Assembly: GCF_000281045.1 (NCBI RefSeq)
Contig: NW_008246090.1
Coordinates: 266,392 to 330,391 of the forward strand
DNA: 64,000 bases
DNA from: Saprolegnia diclina VS20
Taxonomy: Eukaryota; Oomycota; Saprolegniomycetes; Saprolegniales; Saprolegniaceae
Direction: 5' to 3'
Part shown: positions 62,170 through 64,000 of the stretch, piece by piece
How the letters are laid out: each line of letters opens with the position of its first letter
Position numbering within the stretch: the first letter of the stretch is position 1
The notes under the pieces: generated by a model
The model's database searches: none
Seen by the model: only the letters and a program-made list of their open reading frames with translations
Told to the model about the DNA's origin: nothing
Program-made: the position numbers and the translations under genes

Positions 62170-63619
62170 TAGACAATCGGACGGCTACATCCCAGCGCTT
62201 TTAAAAGCGTTCAACGCGGCGAACCCCGGCTGCCTCGTCGACCTTGAGCTTGATAAGGACGATTCGCGTTCTCGATGCTCGACCTGCAGCAACGCCATGG
62301 CATCCCTATGCGGGGGACCGACGGGACCTTTTTCCGCACCCGGCACTACTAGTACAGAGGTACGCAAAAGAGCAAACACATGTAGAAGGTCACGGTGTCG
62401 TCGTAGGCGTCATTCTGACGCTGGTTGCCAAGGACGCCAACAACCAGAACATCGTACTGGCATGGGCAATTGTGCCGAGCGAGAACAAGGCCAACTACTA
62501 CTGGTTCCTCCGTCGATGCCTTGCGGCTGGACTCGACCTCCAAATCCCAAGCATTTTCACGGACCGGGGCAAGTGCCTCAACGCCGTCGAAGTCTTGCGA
62601 AGCGAAGACGTCTACGTCGCACTCAAGTTCTGTTGCATCCACCTCACTCGCAACCTCCAGAGCAAGTTTGCCCAGTTCAGCGGGAAAGAGTTCGAGGCCT
62701 GCGTCTGGATGCTCCAAGCATCCGAGACGCTGGACAAGTACAAGCAAGTTTGGTGGCAATCGAGACGAAGTACGACGCCGAGGTAACTGTAGTCTTGTGC
62801 TTGAACTAACAATGCGCTATCTAGGTGGCAGCGTATCTTGGCGCCATCGTACCCGTCAACTGAGTATTGTTTGCCAACAACCCAGGTGGCGAAAATCCCG
62901 ACAATCCCGACGTACGTCCTCTTTACGTAGAGCCGCAAATGCGGTCGCGAGCACTAAGTACAAGGACGAGCTCGACGCCTCGACATTCTTCGAATGCAAG
63001 AAAAACAGTAAGACATGCAATCGCTTGATTCGAACTTGGCGAATACGATTGGATTGTAGATGATGGCGTAACGTGCTACGTCAGCCATCCGGACAATCGC
63101 GATAGCTATCGCACAGTGCGCCTTGACAAGCTGCAGTGCTCCTGCTCCTACCGTCTCCAAACGGAGCTGCCGTGACGCCACTTGCTGGCGGTCCTCCGCG
63201 TGGCAGAGCGACTCGATCGCGTGCCCAGGACGTTTGGCGTGCGCTACACGGTGGCAGCCTATACCGAGGCCCATGCTTCCACTGTTGTCAAACTTCCTCC
63301 GAGCGAGAGCTTGGAGCTTGACCACGCTATCAAAGAGCCCGTGCATTAACCAAAAGCGGGGCGCATGCAAACGGCTCGCATAGCCAGCAACGGCGAACGG
63401 GGCGCCGCTAAAGTCTACCGCTGCCGCAAATGCAAACTCGTGGGCCACAAAGGCGGCAATTGTACGCACCGTAGCATCGAGCTCGCTCCTGCCATCCCGA
63501 CCGAGCGCAGCCACATTGGGACAGTGCTTCCCGTCGAAGGCCCGCCGCTGCAATTGCTCCTTGATGACGACGAGTTCTCGAGCGACAGCGATGACTACAT
63601 CGACAGTGACCGAGACTAG
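62170..63619 (+). pseudogene. Decayed MULE transposase with SWIM and zinc knuckle
   Basis: The longest intact stretch (62244-62786) holds the core of the transposase catalytic domain including AKDANNQNIVLAWAIVPSEN and IFTDRGKCLNAVEVLR (second acidic residue). Upstream DGTF motif is in another frame before a TAG stop. Downstream the SWIM C-x-C-x11-[stop]-x-H has TGA for its third ligand, and 63365-63619 codes a CCHC knuckle and acidic tail. Reading-frame breaks near 62270, 62345, 62790, 63060 and 63175 were seen; no repair is proposed. Confidence 0.85.
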
Positions 63620-63709
63620 ATGATGCCAAGCAGTCTCGATACATATTACATAAGACGATCAATCCAAAGTGCATTTACTCTTGTGCTACTAGTATACATG
63701 TGCGATCCG

Positions 63710-63905
63710 CTCATTCGCAATCGAAAAGTGACTAAGGTGCATATTTGTCATTTTAGTTGGCTTAGTGGAAAGTGCTCGAGATTAGGTGCGCCTTTGCCCT
63801 TTTGGGCACATAATGTCAACAGCTGTTTTGTTTTGGGCACATCTTGCAAAAGTGGGCACATTTTGTAAACCGGCCCTGAAATTGGGCACAATTTGTCAAA
63901 AACCC
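63710..63905 (-). repeat. Right terminal inverted repeat of the MULE
   Basis: Reverse complement of 61214-61412 with small differences; ends at 63905 just before the second target duplication. Confidence 0.9.
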
Positions 63906-63914
63906 CACTGTTGT
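63906..63914 (+). repeat. Target-site duplication CACTGTTGT (right)
   Basis: Identical to 61205-61213. Confidence 0.9.
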
Positions 63915-64000
63915 TGCAATCGAGTAGCTTGACGCACGCCTATACCTCCCGCAAACAAGAACGAGCCCACCAAGTAGCTCTGGAGGCGTGACGTGGCGGG

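Larger units (their letters stand above)
61214..63905 (+). mobile_element. Mutator-like (MULE) DNA transposon, inactive
   Basis: 2,692-bp element with long terminal inverted repeats of about 200 bp (61214-61412 and 63710-63905, a few mismatches) and a 9-bp target duplication. Inside, from 62170 to 63619, lie broken pieces of a transposase: an Asp motif DGTFFRTRHY followed by a stop, a clear MULE core (LVAKDANNQNIVLAWAIVPS, WFLRRCLAAG, FTDRGKCLNA), then CCIHLTRNL, a SWIM zinc finger (CSCSYRLQTELP with a TGA where the third Cys is expected) and a C-terminal zinc knuckle CRKCKLVGHKGGNC. Several frameshifts and stops show it cannot encode a working enzyme; its termini could still be mobilised by a helper. 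Confidence 0.92.

Overview
The window is nuclear DNA of a compact, GC-rich eukaryotic genome. Genes are packed on both strands and most contain introns of about 40-60 nt. Donors are mostly GTACG-like and acceptors nearly always end in TAG. The gene set (AAAP transporter, PX-RING ligase, SAP-PHD-PINIT PIAS ligase, plant-like MAPKK activation loop, LRR/EF-hand and CTFxP-repeat proteins typical of flagellates) and the gene density fit an oomycete, most likely Saprolegniales (Aphanomyces/Achlya type). The lineage is an inference; no rRNA or marker gene here proves it. Gene models were spliced by hand, checking reading phase at every junction.

Layout. 1-9 kb: amino-acid transporter, DHHC palmitoyltransferase, PCNA, PX-RING ligase, sulfotransferase. 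9-18 kb: a divergent pair, a 784-aa CTFxP-repeat protein (minus) and a 21-exon LRR/EF-hand protein (plus), then a Bax-inhibitor-1 protein. 18-29 kb: class-III aminotransferase, intronless PurH/ATIC, casein kinase 1 (copy A), an orphan gene, COP9 subunit CSN1. 29-38.8 kb: a coiled-coil protein, a PDK-type kinase, a Rab2-like GTPase with an unusual G4 motif, DJ-1, PIG-F, splicing factor SF3A3. 39-49.3 kb: tail-anchored protein, PIAS/SIZ1 SUMO ligase, COP9 subunit CSN3, ALIX/Bro1, MAPKK. 49.3-58.8 kb: VPS9 Rab-GEF, casein kinase 1 (copy B), coiled-coil protein, CRIPT, strawberry-notch helicase. 58.8-64 kb: AT-richer, gene-poor mobile DNA with a decayed retroelement gag and a complete but inactive Mutator-like (MULE) transposon. 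The transposon spans 61214-63905, has roughly 200-bp inverted repeats and a 9-bp target duplication, and carries a second palindromic element inside it.

Most genes are ordinary housekeeping functions: replication, splicing, purine synthesis, protein turnover and SUMOylation, vesicle traffic, signalling. The less ordinary signals are two short motifs that recur just upstream of start codons of unrelated genes (GTATCCGGAC and ATACAAA[C/G]ACCAAG), the CTFxP-repeat protein, a Rab with a broken NKxD motif, a PurH whose halves look differently derived, and a PIG-F gene with one junction that does not splice in phase. Several convergent gene pairs end within 4-61 bp of each other.
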